This document shows positions 8,114 through 15,978 of a DNA stretch of 64,000 nt, piece by piece; within the stretch, counting starts at the first letter, position 1, and the number at the start of each line of letters is the position of its first letter. The DNA comes from CAZBXE01 sp964496125 (lineage in GTDB: Bacteria; Chlamydiota; Chlamydiia; Chlamydiales; CAZBXE01). The notes beneath the pieces are model-generated. The model was not told the DNA's origin and ran no database searches. It saw only the letters and a list, made by a program, of their open reading frames with translations. The translations under genes were made by a program, and so were the position numbers. The stretch covers positions 1 to 64,000 of the forward strand of contig CAZBXE010000002.1 in assembly GCA_964496125.1 (NCBI GenBank), in the 5' to 3' direction.

Positions 8114-8207
8114 GCGCTAGGGACTCCCTTTGTAAAGCTTTAGAAAATCCGGAGTGTATAGAAAACCGTTCATGCGCTCAACTTAAAAAAGTTAGCATAT
8201 CAACACG

Positions 8208-8236
8208 TTGACTGCTAATTCCGTTTTCGATAGAAT
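8208..8236 (+). promoter_or_regulatory. Predicted sigma-70 type promoter for the 8283-11186 pair
   Basis: TTGACT at 8208-8213, a 17-bp spacer, and TAGAAT at 8231-8236, leaving a leader of about 40 nt before ATG 8283. Both hexamers differ from consensus by one base. Confidence 0.5.
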
Positions 8237-8282
8237 GACAGACGTTGACAAATTGATTGTTATCTGCGAAAATAGGTGAATC

Positions 8283-8975
8283 ATGATTATTAATGAGAAG
8301 TTTTTGCATATTCCCCCTTATCTCTCCACTTCTTGGGGACAAATCAGCAGCCTACATGTCCAAGACAACCAGCTCATGGTTACACTACTTGGCGGAAAAA
8401 TCGTGTCTATTCCTGCCCTCGATCATGAAAAGATCCTAACGATCTTTAACTTCCACGCTACTTATCTAGAAAATGAAACAAGTCCAAAAACACAAGATCC
8501 GAGAGCCGCTTCCCTATACCCCTCTGAGCCATTGGACTTACCTTTCCGTCTTGGCTTTGGAAACAGTGAGGGGTTTGGACCAGCCCTGCAGCACAATCCT
8601 CTTCAAGCCTCGACGCCAAACCTACCGGAAGAAATTCTCAATAAAATCGCCTCAGTGGCCAAGATTGTCGCTCCCGAAGATCCAACTGCCCTTCCTCAAG
8701 CTGAGCCCCACTGCAACTGCATCCATTGTCAGGTAGCTCGCGCAATACAAGGTGGCTTTGAAACAGAAAAAGAGGCACCCCTCAAAGAAGAGCTTGTGCA
8801 TGAAGAAGAATTGACTTTTCAAGAGTGGGATGTGGAGCAAACAACAGATAAAGTATTTGCAGTAGCCCATAGATTAGATCCTGCGGAAAAATATAGCGTC
8901 TTTCTAGGAACGCCTGTGGGGTGCACTTGTGGTAAAAACGATTGCGAACACATCATTGCTGTACTCAGAAGTTAA
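8283..8975 (+). CDS. Cys-rich protein of unknown function, possible zinc binder
   Basis: 230 residues that I do not recognise with certainty; it has the look of a conserved chlamydial hypothetical protein. The N-terminal ~70 residues are a beta-rich segment (ISSLHVQDNQLMVTLLGGKIVSIP). The centre is Pro/Ser rich. The notable part is two cysteine groups: HCNCIHC near residue 142-148 and CTCGKNDCEH close to the C-terminus, enough for one or two metal sites. AATAGGTG precedes the ATG. It abuts the kinase-phosphatase gene with no gap, so the two are very probably co-expressed. Confidence 0.7.
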   Translation: MIINEKFLHIPPYLSTSWGQISSLHVQDNQLMVTLLGGKIVSIPALDHEKILTIFNFHATYLENETSPKTQDPRAASLYPSEPLDLPFRLGFGNSEGFGPALQHNPLQASTPNLPEEILNKIASVAKIVAPEDPTALPQAEPHCNCIHCQVARAIQGGFETEKEAPLKEELVHEEELTFQEWDVEQTTDKVFAVAHRLDPAEKYSVFLGTPVGCTCGKNDCEHIIAVLRS

Positions 8976-11186
8976 ATGACCCATCAAACAAGCTTTTACA
9001 CCGATCAGCAAGCCGCCCAGCAAAGGCATGCCCCAACGCTAACCCCACCACCCCCTGACCCCATCGTTCAAAGGGTTGTGCAACAAATCTCAAAAAACTG
9101 GGTACCAGAGACCCCCTCCCACGATCGCAAAACAATTCACCTATTTGGAGGATGGCAGGGCTCGGGAAAAACAACCCTAATTAGAAAGTTAACGAAAGAC
9201 AGCCCCTTGACAGTCATCAGCACAGATCGGATTAGATCTGTTTTAATCAAACAGAACGGTTTTGCACCAAACCTCCTCAACAGTTATGTTCAGAAAATTG
9301 AAGAACAACTTCTCCTAAAAGCCTGCCGCTTCAACCACGATGTTGCAGTTGATGCCAATGCGCATGAAAAAAGGCTACGAAGAATCCACTCTCTTTTTCG
9401 CGAACACGAATTATATTGCACCCATTCTCTTACCTCCATTCTCCTAAGAGCCGATAACCAAACTCTCCAATCCAGAATCAAAAGTCGACAGAACAACCCT
9501 TTCCACTACACGGGGACACTTAATGAGCTTCGAGGTAGCCAAGAGCTGAATCGTATCAACGAAGTGGATTATGACTGCGTGATCGATACAAGTCAAAAGA
9601 CGCCAGATATTGTGCACGAACTAGTTAGAGATTTTCTGCGCCAAAAACGGATTAATTATGCCGTAGCTCATTTCAGCTCAAAATGGAATAAGATGCCAGA
9701 AGCGCAAAAACAGCAACCTTTTCTTTTTGTCTACAACGAAACAGATCATCCACAGGCTCTTTTTTTAAACGTAATGAAACGCCACATAAAAGGTGTCCTT
9801 GTGGATGGAGAAGAAATCCAAAACTTCTCTAGCAGCCACACAGAAGATATCCCTTTCATTCTCTCATCGCTTTTACATCGAGCAAAAGAATACAACCAAG
9901 CTGTCGTTTTACACCTAACACCCAAAGTCGATCGAAAGATGATGTGTCTCGCAGAAGCAAAAAAAGCAAATCCACACGCCTCTTGCATACTGCTAGAAGG
10001 CGGTGAAGTTAAGGAACTCAACACCCTTGATTTTGACCTGCATCTACCTCTTGCGTGGAATGAATGTAACCACATCATAGTTTCTGCCGTTCTCTCTAAG
10101 ACACTACCTTACAACGCTACTGTCCAGACCCCCATTCAACTTATCACTCTACAAGAAGCCAGAACTAGATTGAAAATCCCACAAAGGGTTGTAACGTGCC
10201 ATAGGATACCAGAAGGCATGGAACAATTTTTGCTTGAAATTACAAGGAATGCAGAAAGTCTTATGCTCAAATATCTCCCTATTGCTCACGCTGAATTTTT
10301 GCAAAGATTTCCAGTCGAATCTCAAAGAGTCAATTTTCTTATCATGTGCACACTGGATGCAATCCTTCTCGACCCCAGCAGACTCTCCCTTCGACACCCA
10401 GAAACCAAAGAGGAAATCAGTACAGCATACGAGCGACTTAACCGAGAAAGGCAATTAAGTCAGCACACATTTAAAACTCTCTCGCAAGAAGCATCAAAAT
10501 CTGAGCAAATCTATCTCGATCAGACATGGTGGCCCTTTGATGATGGCAATCGAGTTTGCATCAAGGGAGAACCAGACCTCATGTATGCCACCTGCGTACG
10601 AACAGAAAACCTTCAACTTATTGCATCAAGCGCACCTGTTGACGAAAAAGACCTCTCCTATTTTTGGAGACTCCTCTGGCAATCAAACGTTCATACCGTG
10701 ATTTCTCTGGCACGGCCGGATGAATTTGCCCCGCTTGCCTGCAGAGACCCAAGAATACACCTACAAGTCGATGCCACCACTTCAGAGATGATTGCGGAAT
10801 CGATGTTACTCAACAATTTCGCTATCAGCAACCAAGAAGAATTAAGATGTATATCACAGCTAAGCCACACAAACTGGCCAGATCATGGTATAATCCCTGT
10901 GTCAGAACTCCATGAACTTGTGCAAATAGCAGCAAAGCTCCAGGCAAAAAGCGGTAACATTGTCGTCCATTGCCGAGCAGGTCTTGGGCGCACAGGAACG
11001 TTCTGCGCAGCATGCGAACTCTATGCACAATTCCTAGAGCATGAGCAAAAGAGACTGCCCAAAAACACCTTTAGACCAGACGTCTTCTCTCTTGTGCTCG
11101 CTATGAACTTGCAAAGACATAACATGGTGCAAACAGAAGAACAGTTCAGTCTACTCTATGAGTACGTGAATTTTCTTAAAACCTAA
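8976..11186 (+). CDS. P-loop kinase fused to a classical protein tyrosine phosphatase
   Basis: 736 residues. The N-terminal part (about 50-230) is an AAA_33/zeta-toxin-like P-loop kinase: Walker A GGWQGSGKTT at 58-67, STDRIR, and the nucleotide-lid stretch SRQNNPFHYTG. Residues 230-530 show no family I can name. The C-terminal 200 residues are a classical tyrosine phosphatase: LIASSAPVDEKDLSYFWRLLW, the WPD loop TNWPDHG (D636), the catalytic loop HCRAGLGRTG (C666, R672) and the Q-loop VQTEEQF. All key residues are present, so activity is likely. Eukaryotic-like phosphatases in intracellular bacteria are usually effectors, but no signal peptide is visible; delivery by type III secretion is inference. 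ATG follows the preceding stop directly. Confidence 0.85.
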   Translation: MTHQTSFYTDQQAAQQRHAPTLTPPPPDPIVQRVVQQISKNWVPETPSHDRKTIHLFGGWQGSGKTTLIRKLTKDSPLTVISTDRIRSVLIKQNGFAPNLLNSYVQKIEEQLLLKACRFNHDVAVDANAHEKRLRRIHSLFREHELYCTHSLTSILLRADNQTLQSRIKSRQNNPFHYTGTLNELRGSQELNRINEVDYDCVIDTSQKTPDIVHELVRDFLRQKRINYAVAHFSSKWNKMPEAQKQQPFLFVYNETDHPQALFLNVMKRHIKGVLVDGEEIQNFSSSHTEDIPFILSSLLHRAKEYNQAVVLHLTPKVDRKMMCLAEAKKANPHASCILLEGGEVKELNTLDFDLHLPLAWNECNHIIVSAVLSKTLPYNATVQTPIQLITLQEARTRLKIPQRVVTCHRIPEGMEQFLLEITRNAESLMLKYLPIAHAEFLQRFPVESQRVNFLIMCTLDAILLDPSRLSLRHPETKEEISTAYERLNRERQLSQHTFKTLSQEASKSEQIYLDQTWWPFDDGNRVCIKGEPDLMYATCVRTENLQLIASSAPVDEKDLSYFWRLLWQSNVHTVISLARPDEFAPLACRDPRIHLQVDATTSEMIAESMLLNNFAISNQEELRCISQLSHTNWPDHGIIPVSELHELVQIAAKLQAKSGNIVVHCRAGLGRTGTFCAACELYAQFLEHEQKRLPKNTFRPDVFSLVLAMNLQRHNMVQTEEQFSLLYEYVNFLKT

Positions 11187-11190
11187 TACG

Positions 11191-11220
11191 ATATACACAG
11201 CCGAATTAAAAAACTGGGAA
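11191..11220 (+). repeat. Partial degenerate left end of the TATACACAAAT repeat
   Basis: atatacacagccgaattaaa then aaactgggaa resembles the first 30 bp of the repeat and directly precedes a full copy, suggesting one element landed beside or within an older one. Confidence 0.5.
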
Positions 11221-11312
11221 TATACACAAATAAACTGGAAAGTTTGTTTCTGCAAAAAGGGAGAGGCTATCCGACACAGGCAGAAACCGACTTTCCAGTT
11301 CATTTGTGTATA
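11221..11312. repeat. TATACACAAAT palindromic repeat, 92-bp copy
   Basis: Left arm 11221-11243 and right arm 11290-11312 are inverted copies with one mismatch in 23 bp; pairing continues inward through gtttctgc/gcagaaac. Flanks allow a TA target duplication. The transcript would fold into a long hairpin between the phosphatase fusion gene and the SH3 gene, so it may also act as a transcript end. Confidence 0.8.
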
Positions 11313-11324
11313 TAAAATCAGCGC

Positions 11325-11353
11325 TTGTAAGAAAACGAAAAAAAACATAAACT
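11325..11353 (+). promoter_or_regulatory. Possible promoter of the SH3-domain gene
   Basis: TTGTAA (11325-11330), 17-bp spacer, TAAACT (11348-11353), 40 bp before the start codon. Moderate match only. Confidence 0.35.
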
Positions 11354-11392
11354 CAACTTCTGCTCTACATCAGCTTTTTAGGAGATTATCAT

Positions 11393-12619
11393 ATGCGCAC
11401 TTTTCCCGCCCTCGTCCTGGTTACCGGCCTTATTCTGGGGGGCCTGAATGCAACGACGTTGCACGCAGCCCAAACAACCCAGGAGAGTTTCAAGCCCTTC
11501 ACAGGCAAAATCACTCATAGTAAAGTAAGGCTTAGAATTGAACCCGGTCTTGACAGTCCTGTCTTCCGACAACTCAACCAAGGGGATATGCTTGTTGTTC
11601 TTGGCGAATCAGAAGATTTTTATGCCGTACGCCCTCCGAGTGATGCAAAAGCTTTTATTTTCCGCACGTTTGTTTTCGACAATGTAGTAGAGGGCAATAA
11701 AGTAAACGTAAGACTGCAACCTACTTTAGAAGCGCCCATTGTTGCGCAGCTCAATACAGGAGATCGCGTAGAGGGCACCATCAGCTCACAAAACGCAAAG
11801 TGGCTGGAGATCACCCCTCCTCCCCAAACAAGATTCTATATTTCTAAAGAGTATGTAGAACGCATAGGGGATGACAACTATCTCACAGTAATGGAAGCTA
11901 GAAAAAAAGAAGCAGACTCGATCTTAGTTGCTGCTAAGAAAGAAAGCCAAACCGAATTTGAAAAAGCATTTGATCAAATTGATATCGACAAGACCCTCTT
12001 AAACCTTGAGTATCTGATCTCTCATTTCAAAGACCTCCCTGACCATGTCAATAAAGGTGAAAAACTATTAGCGCTCATAAAAGATCACTACTTACAGAGA
12101 AAAATCGCCTATCTTGAGAACCGCTCTGAGATAGCAAGTGAAGAAATTCGCGAGAAAAATCAAAAGCAAATCCATGATGCGTACGCAAAACAGCTCCTTG
12201 AACAAGATTCTGAGCCGCTTCTTGCAAGTCTGACAGAGGAAGATTTTGGTCATGTTTTTGCCAAGGCACCCGAGACGATTACAAAAAAGATGGCAGCTTG
12301 GCTTCCTGCAGAGCAAACGCTTTATTCTGTATGGAAAAAAGACACTGGTCTCAATGTATCCATCGAAGACTTCTACAAAAAGCAGAAAGATGAAGCGTTT
12401 CCCATCCGTGGTATTGTGAAGATGTATAACCGCCCCATTAAGAATAAACCAGGGGATTATATGCTCATCGACCGCACAGATAAACTGCCCCTTGGCTTTT
12501 TGTACAGCACAGTTGTAAACCTACAAGAATATGTAGGACAAGAAGTGACTGTATATGTCGTAGGCAGGCCCAATCAACACTTCGCCTATCCAGCTTACTA
12601 CACACTCGCAGTGGAGTAA
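11393..12619 (+). CDS. Secreted protein with two N-terminal bacterial SH3 domains
   Basis: 408 residues with a clear signal peptide (LVLVTGLILGGLNATTLHAA). Two SH3b repeats follow: GKITHSKVRLRIEPGLDSPV at about 35-90 and GNKVNVRLQPTLEAPIVAQL at about 98-150. The rest is a mostly helical charged region (about 165-290) and a C-terminal beta-rich domain ending in YVGQEVTVYVVGRP. Bacterial SH3 domains usually bind peptidoglycan or partner proteins, so a periplasmic envelope role is plausible. AGGAG sits 9 bp before the ATG. A strong terminator follows, indicating a single-gene unit. Confidence 0.8.
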   Translation: MRTFPALVLVTGLILGGLNATTLHAAQTTQESFKPFTGKITHSKVRLRIEPGLDSPVFRQLNQGDMLVVLGESEDFYAVRPPSDAKAFIFRTFVFDNVVEGNKVNVRLQPTLEAPIVAQLNTGDRVEGTISSQNAKWLEITPPPQTRFYISKEYVERIGDDNYLTVMEARKKEADSILVAAKKESQTEFEKAFDQIDIDKTLLNLEYLISHFKDLPDHVNKGEKLLALIKDHYLQRKIAYLENRSEIASEEIREKNQKQIHDAYAKQLLEQDSEPLLASLTEEDFGHVFAKAPETITKKMAAWLPAEQTLYSVWKKDTGLNVSIEDFYKKQKDEAFPIRGIVKMYNRPIKNKPGDYMLIDRTDKLPLGFLYSTVVNLQEYVGQEVTVYVVGRPNQHFAYPAYYTLAVE

Positions 12620-12634
12620 TCCCCCTCTATACAC

Positions 12635-12666
12635 AAGTCACCACCCAAACCCTTGGGTGGTGACTT
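12635..12666 (+). terminator. Intrinsic terminator after the SH3 gene
   Basis: A 14-bp perfect stem (aagtcaccacccaa / ttgggtggtgactt) with a 4-nt loop followed by a pyrimidine-rich tract. It lies between convergent genes and can serve both strands. Confidence 0.8.
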
Positions 12667-12754
12667 CTTCCTCTTTCAAATCCTATTCCCCTTACCATGT
12701 CCCCACCTCATCATCTGTGCTGCCCCTTTCTCTGCGCGGTTCCTACCGGTTGGA

Positions 12755-13999
12755 TTAGGGAGTATCGGAAAGGCGGCGGGAAAGGGTTTCTATAGTCTCA
12801 GCCAAGGGAATCTCCTGCTCACCACCAGCACCAAGCTCTTGAAACTTACGTGCTGTTACTAGCACCCTCCCCTCCAACGAACCAACAGTCTTGTTATAAG
12901 CCTCTACAGTTCGGTCAAGCCCCTTTTTAATCTCTTCCATGTGACCTGCGAGCACACGTACTCGCTCATAGAGCGTTTTCCCAAGAAGCGCTATCTGCTC
13001 TGCGTGCACTGCCATCTTTTCGCTGCGCCATCCATATGCAATAGCTCGCAACAGCGCAATTAATGTTGTAGGTGTCGCCAAAATTACTTTTCTCTCTACT
13101 CCAAACTCAATCAAGCTAGGATCCTGCTCAAGGGCGGCCGAGAAGAAGGTCTCTCCGGGCAGGAAAAGAATTACAAACTCAAGTGTGGTTTCAAACTGAT
13201 CCCAATATGACTTGGCACCGAGCTGCTGAATATGAAACCGAACCTGCTGCGCATGCTCTTTAAGCTTTGCCTTTCTCACATCGTCCTGTTCCGTCTCAAG
13301 CGATTCAAGATAAGCTTGCAATGGGGCTTTCGAATCAATGATTACCTGCCGCTCGTTCGGTAGCTTGATGATCATATCTGGACGAATCCGCCGCTCTGTT
13401 CCCCCAACCTCCTGCTGCACAAAGTCGCAGTGCTCTAGCATCCCTGCCATCTCTACAACCCGTTTCAGCTGGATTTCTCCCCATCTGCCCCGAACATTTG
13501 GCATCTTCAACGCCTTGACCAAATTAGAAGTTTCTCTCTGCAGCGAAGAATGGGAATGAGCTATCATCTTAACTTGTTCTGCAATGCTTGCGTACGCCCC
13601 GCTTCTTGCTTTTTCCAAATCTTGCATCTTCCCATCCACCTTCTCTAAGGAATCCTTAATCGGCTTTACAAGATCATCAATTGCCTTTTGCCGCTCCTGA
13701 AGATCTCTCTTAGCAAGATCCTGAAACCCCCTAAACTTTACTGAGGCCAACTCAAGAAATGATTTGTTAGATGCTTCTAAGGCCTCGGAAGAAAGCGCGC
13801 GAAAGGTTCTAGACAACCTTTCCTCTCCCTGTTCGTAAGCCTGCAGTTTAGCTAAGGCCACCTCGAGATCAATTTTCAATTTATTTCTTTGTTTTTCAAG
13901 ATTTCGACAAGCCAGAAGAAATCCGCCTGCAAGTAAGGCTAGGAATACAGAGACAAACGGGTGTTCCATCATACAAGAATCTTGTACCATAAGACGCAC
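12755..13999 (-). CDS. rmuC: RmuC-family DNA recombination protein
   Basis: Up to 414 residues. An N-terminal membrane anchor (FVSVFLALLAGGFLLA) precedes a long coiled coil (LEKQRNKLKIDLEVALAKL to about residue 170) and the RmuC nuclease-like core: NVRGRWGEIQLKRVVEMAGM, RPDMIIKLPNERQVIIDSKAPL, FVILFLPGETFFSAAL. RmuC limits recombination at inverted repeats in E. coli. Chlamydial genomes carry this gene near pssA and the PreP-like protease, as here. The listed start is GTG; ATGs at 13990, 13972 and 13969 are also possible and no Shine-Dalgarno decides between them. Confidence 0.88.
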   Translation of the reverse strand: MRLMVQDSCMMEHPFVSVFLALLAGGFLLACRNLEKQRNKLKIDLEVALAKLQAYEQGEERLSRTFRALSSEALEASNKSFLELASVKFRGFQDLAKRDLQERQKAIDDLVKPIKDSLEKVDGKMQDLEKARSGAYASIAEQVKMIAHSHSSLQRETSNLVKALKMPNVRGRWGEIQLKRVVEMAGMLEHCDFVQQEVGGTERRIRPDMIIKLPNERQVIIDSKAPLQAYLESLETEQDDVRKAKLKEHAQQVRFHIQQLGAKSYWDQFETTLEFVILFLPGETFFSAALEQDPSLIEFGVERKVILATPTTLIALLRAIAYGWRSEKMAVHAEQIALLGKTLYERVRVLAGHMEEIKKGLDRTVEAYNKTVGSLEGRVLVTARKFQELGAGGEQEIPLAETIETLSRRLSDTP

Positions 14000-14051
14000 T
14001 ATATTGTCAGAAAAAATAAAGACTTTACAAATGTTTTATTTATTTTGATTC

Positions 14052-14080
14052 TTGACATTGGGAGTTTAATTTAATATAAT
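14052..14080 (+). promoter_or_regulatory. Perfect consensus sigma-70/66 promoter for the His-rich gene
   Basis: TTGACA at 14052-14057, a 17-bp spacer, and TATAAT at 14075-14080: exact consensus in both hexamers with optimal spacing. The surrounding 120 bp are very AT-rich. GGAG at 14108-14111 serves as ribosome-binding site. High expression is expected. Confidence 0.85.
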
Positions 14081-14119
14081 ACATTCATTTGTTATACTTA
14101 ATATATATGGAGAAATAAA

Positions 14120-14728
14120 ATGACTGAATCTTTAACTCTTGCAGATGCCATCTTCGACCCTTCATCCACAACAGAAACAGGACTTGTGGTGTCCGGAAGC
14201 ACACACTCTTATTCAGCTTCTTTGAACCAAGTAGAAAAGCAATCTGCTGAGCTGCTCGCCCTCTGCCTCCAATTCATTGGAAAACAACCATCCAGAATAG
14301 AACTACTGGGCATCAAAAAAGAGTGGATCGAATTTGAAATCGAAGCTCTAAGAATGAAAGAAAAGCTTGAAAAAGAAGGAACATCAGAGCAAAAGGCCGC
14401 GTTCAATGCGCTCATCGACAAGACAAAGAACATTTTTTTCGAAATATTGCCAGCTGAGCCACAGCACAAGTCCCATTCCCATGGACATTGCCATGGCAAA
14501 AAGAAAGGGGAACACAAGTACGATCACCATCATGGGCACCACGGACACCATCACGGGCACCACGGACACCATCACGGGTATCACGGGCACCATCACGGGC
14601 ATCACGGGCACCATCACGGGCATCACGGGCACCATCACGGGCACCACCACCCGCATAACGACCACGGCACCAGTTTTGGACCAAAAAAACAATATATATC
14701 AGATAAATTTAATTTTCTAAAAGTTTAA
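14120..14728 (+). CDS. Histidine-rich repeat protein of unknown function
   Basis: 202 residues. The first ~110 residues are an ordinary soluble, largely helical domain (EIEALRMKEKLEKEGTSEQ). From about residue 117 the chain is dominated by His and Gly (HSHGHCHGKKKG), then six near-exact 7-residue repeats of HHHGHHG type encoded by a 21-bp tandem repeat. Such tails bind Ni, Zn, Cu or Co in other proteins, so metal storage or buffering is a reasonable inference. No signal peptide is visible. It is the first gene of a run of short unknown genes and is preceded by a perfect promoter. Confidence 0.75.
   Translation: MTESLTLADAIFDPSSTTETGLVVSGSTHSYSASLNQVEKQSAELLALCLQFIGKQPSRIELLGIKKEWIEFEIEALRMKEKLEKEGTSEQKAAFNALIDKTKNIFFEILPAEPQHKSHSHGHCHGKKKGEHKYDHHHGHHGHHHGHHGHHHGYHGHHHGHHGHHHGHHGHHHGHHHPHNDHGTSFGPKKQYISDKFNFLKV
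14525..14650 (+). repeat. Six 21-bp tandem repeats encoding the His-Gly tail
   Basis: The unit caccatcacgggcatcacgg + g recurs six times with small changes (ggc/gga, cat/tat). Being a multiple of 3, copy-number change keeps the frame, so repeat number may vary between strains. Confidence 0.85.
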
Positions 14729-14742
14729 TTGAAGGAGTATAA

Positions 14743-15186
14743 ATGGCTATTTGCATGACAGAATCACAGTTTGAAGATTTACAAAGCGCGCTCGGAAAAA
14801 CTGTAACTATCCAGGAACCTGAAGTCGCTTCTGCGACACAGGCAGTAGAAGCTCTAGGAAACGAGTTTCTTGCCCAGATGCAAACTTTTACAAACGCACC
14901 TAAAAAAACAAAGAGCCGGGAAGAGACTGTAATGGCTCACAAATTCACTCTCTTCAAAGAAGCCGCAGCTCACAGAAAAGCAGAAATTCAAGAGGAAATC
15001 AAGTCTGAGCTCAGAAACTGGAATGAACAGCAGTACGACCTCGTTATTGTAACAGTTGCAGAGCAATACGCTAAGCTATTTAGCGCAGCCTACCCTCCGG
15101 TAAAGCATGACGTAAGATCGAATGCCTTCAAAAACGAAAAAGCTGCTAAGCAGCGTTTCGATGAAATCAAAGCTTTAAGAACCTAA
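14743..15186 (+). CDS. Small helical protein of unknown function
   Basis: 147 residues, not recognised. It is predicted largely alpha-helical and soluble (AVEALGNEFLAQMQTFTNA, IQEEIKSELRNWNEQQYDLV), without a signal peptide or membrane segment. GAAGGAG lies 8 bp upstream and the start is 14 bp after the His-rich stop, so it is co-transcribed with it from the strong promoter. A strong terminator follows at 15223-15258, making these two genes a bicistronic unit. It may be a partner of the His-rich protein. Confidence 0.65.
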   Translation: MAICMTESQFEDLQSALGKTVTIQEPEVASATQAVEALGNEFLAQMQTFTNAPKKTKSREETVMAHKFTLFKEAAAHRKAEIQEEIKSELRNWNEQQYDLVIVTVAEQYAKLFSAAYPPVKHDVRSNAFKNEKAAKQRFDEIKALRT

Positions 15187-15197
15187 GTTCATGATTG

Positions 15198-15222
15198 CCT
15201 TCCTAATTGGGTGTTAGGAGGT
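15198..15222 (+). other. Small hairpin before the terminator
   Basis: ccttcctaa and ttaggagg flank ttgggtg and can pair; it directly precedes the main terminator and may stabilise the mRNA 3' end. Confidence 0.4.
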
Positions 15223-15258
15223 CCCCTATCTCTTTTTTTAAAGAGATAGGGGTTTTTT
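15223..15258 (+). terminator. Strong intrinsic terminator
   Basis: 13-bp perfect stem cccctatctcttt / aaagagatagggg with a 4-nt loop followed by six T. Ends the His-rich operon. Confidence 0.9.
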
Positions 15259-15259
15259 A

Positions 15260-15288
15260 TTGATTTAAATTAAACAATTTATTATAAT
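15260..15288 (+). promoter_or_regulatory. Predicted strong promoter for the 15328 gene
   Basis: TTGATT at 15260-15265, 17-bp spacer, TATAAT at 15283-15288, immediately after the previous terminator. Design resembles the promoter at 14052. Confidence 0.7.
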
Positions 15289-15327
15289 TTAGTTCATTAA
15301 ATTAAAATTACTGAGAAGGAGATTTAA

Positions 15328-15831
15328 ATGTATCTAACCTACCCGCCCCCCCAAGAGAAGGCCCCTGTCGTCCAAGAGTGGAGAGTTCCCCAGGGTGAAA
15401 AAGGCGTAAACACCCTGCTCTCCGATCTAGAAAAAACAGGTAGTCAGATGGTTGTCACCTTTGAGCATATCGTATCAAAAGCCGCACTGAATCAAGACAT
15501 CGTCTCTTTAGCATACACATTCTCTCAAGGGAAACAAGCAGTTAAGGATGCAATTGCAGAGCAGGAGAAAAACTGTGGCAAAAATGCAAACTGCGGTAGA
15601 ACCTCTGCTTCCCAGACCCAATCTCTTCACGAGTCGGTCAAAAAAGTTCGAAAACAGATCGAAAAACTAGGAGAAAAACACATTTTTAAAACAGGGGAAA
15701 GATTTATGAGCGGTTTCAAAGCCCACACCCCCCTAAACATTGCCGGTGCCATCCGTCTCAAAGCAGACGCTAAGCTTCTCGAGCCGAAGAGAGACCTCTA
15801 CTACAAGCTTCTCCAAGTCACCTCAATCTGA
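15328..15831 (+). CDS. Unknown 167-aa helical protein
   Basis: Not recognised. The chain is mostly helical with a CGKNANCG turn near residues 89-97 that could hold a disulfide or metal. The central and C-terminal parts are basic (SVKKVRKQIEKLGEKHIFK). No signal peptide. It has an excellent ribosome-binding site (GAAGGAG) and its own near-consensus promoter, so strong expression is likely. A weak hairpin with a T run follows at about 15898-15918. The neighbouring genes suggest one co-regulated locus of short unknown proteins. Confidence 0.65.
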   Translation: MYLTYPPPQEKAPVVQEWRVPQGEKGVNTLLSDLEKTGSQMVVTFEHIVSKAALNQDIVSLAYTFSQGKQAVKDAIAEQEKNCGKNANCGRTSASQTQSLHESVKKVRKQIEKLGEKHIFKTGERFMSGFKAHTPLNIAGAIRLKADAKLLEPKRDLYYKLLQVTSI

Positions 15832-15978
15832 GAAAAGGCTCTTAATCCAATCTTAACAATTGGAGCGTAAAATCCTGCCGTTTTGATTAATAATCAGTCT
15901 CTTATAAAAGAGTTTTTGTCTGATAACATTCGAAACAACAAGCCAGACAACCCAGGGTTTTGAAGAGAGCTAAAACAC

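Noticed and set aside
14525..14650. Short regular repeats that could suggest a CRISPR array
   Set aside because: The units are contiguous, have no unique spacers and lie inside a coding frame.
14367..14720. Alternative frames across the His-rich repeat giving Thr/Ile/Gly- or Val/Met-rich repeat proteins on both strands
   Set aside because: They are shadows of the 21-bp tandem repeat; only the His-rich frame has a promoter, a ribosome-binding site and non-repeat domains at both ends.
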